From: Streptomyces malaysiense | Lineage (GTDB): Bacteria; Actinomycetota; Actinomycetes; Streptomycetales; Streptomycetaceae | NCBI RefSeq assembly: GCF_000980885.2 | Contig: NZ_LBDA02000007.1 | Span: 62,001 to 126,000 of the forward strand | Length of the DNA stretch: 64,000 nucleotides | Reading direction: 5' to 3' | In this document: positions 62,730 through 64,000 of the stretch, one piece after another | How positions within the stretch are numbered: position 1 is the first letter of the stretch | Layout: each line of letters starts with the position of its first letter | Notes under the pieces: generated by a model | Told to the model about the DNA's origin: nothing | Databases searched by the model: none | What the model saw: the letters and a program-made list of their open reading frames with translations, nothing else | Program-made: the position numbers and the translations under genes

Positions 62730-64000
62730 ATGCGAGGTCCTCAGTGCCCAGAACCTTTCGCCGGCGGCGAGCCGCCCCTCGAACTGACCGGATTCGTCGG
62801 ACGCGCGGCGGAGGCCGCGCGGCTCGCCGCGGCCCTGCGGTCGGCCCGGCTGGTGACGGTGACCGGGCCCGGCGGGGTGGGCAAGTCCCGGCTGGCCGCG
62901 CGGGTCGTCGCCGGCTGGGACACGGCGCACGGCTGGGTCGAGCTGGCGGCGGCGCACGACCCGGAGCTCGTGGAGTACGAGGTGGCGGAGGCCCTCGGGC
63001 TGACCGACCACACCACCCGGGCGCCGCGCGAGACGGTGCTGGAGCAGCTGGCCGCGTGCCCGACGCTGCTGGTCCTCGACGGGTTCGAGCATCTGGTGGC
63101 GGCCACCGCGGCGCTGGTCGCACAGCTGCTGCGGGGGCTGCCGGAGCTGCGGGTGCTGGCGGTGGGCCGACGCCCGCTGGGCCTCGCGGGCGAGCGGCTG
63201 TTCCCACTGGCGCCGCTCGGCGCGGACGAGTCGGTGCGGCTGCTCACGGACCGGGCCGGCGAGCAGGGGATCGCGGTGTCCGACGGCCCCGAGGTGCGGG
63301 AGCTGTGCGCACGGCTCGACGGCATCCCGCTGGCGCTGGAGCTGGCGGCGGCCCGGCTGCGGGCCCTGTCCGCGGCGCAGCTGCTGGACCGGCTGGACGA
63401 CCGGTTCCGGGTGCTGACCGGCGGCGGCCGTGACGCGCTGCCCCGGCACCGGACGCTGCGCACGGCGATCGGCTGGAGCCACGAACTGTGCACCCCGGCG
63501 GAACGGCTGCTGTGGGCACGGCTCACGGTGTTCGCGGGGACCTTCGACCTGGAGGCGGTCGAATACGTGTGCAGCGGGGCGGAGCTGCCCGACACGGACA
63601 TCCTCGACGTGCTCTCGGAGCTGCTGGCCCAGTCGGTGATCGTCCGCGAGGAGACCGAGGCGGGTTCGCGCTACCGGATGCTCGACACCGTACGGGACTA
63701 CGGAGCCGGCTGGCTGGAGGCGACCGGGGACGCGGCGCGGCTGCGGCGGCGGCACCGGGACTGGTACGTGGGCCTGGCGACCTGGTGCGAACTGGAGTGG
63801 TTCTCGCCCCGGCAGCGGGAGGTGGCGGCGCGGGTGGCGGTGGAGCTGCCCAGCCTGCGGGCCGCGATGGAGTTCAGCCTCGGCGAGCCCGGGGAGGCGC
63901 ATCTGGGGCAGTACCTGGCGGGGTCGCTGTGGTTCTGCTGGGTGGGCTGCGGGCGGCTGGCGGAGGGCCGGCGCTGGCTGGAGCGGAGCGTGGCTCTGGA
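62730..64000 (+). CDS. NB-ARC/AfsR-type STAND ATPase (cut by window end)
   Basis: 423 codons are visible and the frame is still open at the edge. Residues 20-30 are the usual LTGFVGRAAEAARL entry of STAND ATPases; Walker A is GPGGVGKS (46-53), Walker B LLVLDGFEH (113-121), and GIPLALELAAARLRALS (198-214) is the NB-ARC GxPLA motif. RTAIGWSHELCTPAERLLWA begins the winged-helix region. No DNA-binding domain precedes it; a TPR or LuxR C-terminus may follow outside the window. It resembles AfsR/LuxR-type ATPase regulators. ATG 62730 lacks a strong ribosome site. Function not assignable. Confidence 0.85.
   Translation, partial: MRGPQCPEPFAGGEPPLELTGFVGRAAEAARLAAALRSARLVTVTGPGGVGKSRLAARVVAGWDTAHGWVELAAAHDPELVEYEVAEALGLTDHTTRAPRETVLEQLAACPTLLVLDGFEHLVAATAALVAQLLRGLPELRVLAVGRRPLGLAGERLFPLAPLGADESVRLLTDRAGEQGIAVSDGPEVRELCARLDGIPLALELAAARLRALSAAQLLDRLDDRFRVLTGGGRDALPRHRTLRTAIGWSHELCTPAERLLWARLTVFAGTFDLEAVEYVCSGAELPDTDILDVLSELLAQSVIVREETEAGSRYRMLDTVRDYGAGWLEATGDAARLRRRHRDWYVGLATWCELEWFSPRQREVAARVAVELPSLRAAMEFSLGEPGEAHLGQYLAGSLWFCWVGCGRLAEGRRWLERSVAL

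Overview
This window reads as chromosomal core from a Streptomyces species. Supporting evidence: very high GC throughout, frequent GTG/TTG starts, chains of genes joined by 1-8 nt overlaps, and lineage markers including bldD, the actinobacterial integration host factor sIHF, a conservon (CvnA/B/C) and a GuaB1-type IMP dehydrogenase relative. From memory, the order rpe-rsmB-fmt-priA-metK-coaBC-rpoZ-gmk-sihf-pyrFD-carBA-pyrCB-pyrR-bldD-nusB-efp-pepP-aroBKC-aroE-mltG-ruvX-alaS matches the S. coelicolor SCO14xx-SCO15xx region.

Layout. 1-6.3 kb: an FMN riboswitch on the minus strand, whose genes lie beyond the left edge; a divergent ROK regulator/MFS exporter pair sharing a palindromic operator; a hotdog thioesterase; an NCS2 nucleobase permease; a DUF5995 protein. 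6.3-9.6 kb: a decayed luciferase-like (LLM) oxidoreductase, then davA-davB, which convert lysine to 5-aminovalerate. 9.8-14.5 kb: a DUF4232 lipoprotein and a conservon with cvnA, cvnB and cvnC but no cvnD GTPase. 14.6-21 kb: a complete ABC importer of the iron/2-aminoethylphosphonate type, with a two-domain HAD-EEP hydrolase last in the operon and a divergent GntR/HutC regulator; a HutC-like operator lies between them. 21-26.4 kb: an Lrp regulator, a wrecked amino-acid permease, GuaB1, a lipid-anchored RNase Sa-like protein with a barstar partner, and a SorC regulator.

26.4-62.6 kb is housekeeping, almost all on the minus strand. It holds carbon metabolism and translation (rpe, rsmB, fmt), priA, metK, coaBC, rpoZ, gmk and sihf. 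The pyrimidine operon follows, read right to left as pyrR-pyrB-pyrC-membrane protein-carA-carB-pyrD-pyrF, with a PyrR-binding RNA loop over the pyrR ribosome binding site. bldD is divergent from it, with its own promoter-operator. Then come nusB/efp/pepP-like, the shikimate cluster aroC-aroK-aroB, and aroE-mltG-ruvX with alaS and two small membrane genes upstream. The right edge cuts an NB-ARC/AfsR-type ATPase.

Cooperation between genes: the pyr block makes UMP from bicarbonate, glutamine and aspartate (pyrE is not here). The aro block makes chorismate. gmk and GuaB1 handle guanine nucleotides. metK supplies SAM for methyltransferases such as RsmB. The ABC-HAD-EEP operon looks like import of a small phosphorylated or phosphonate compound followed by dephosphorylation. 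That is the most interesting assembly here, although its substrate cannot be read from sequence. No tRNA, rRNA, insertion sequence, CRISPR array or prophage was seen.
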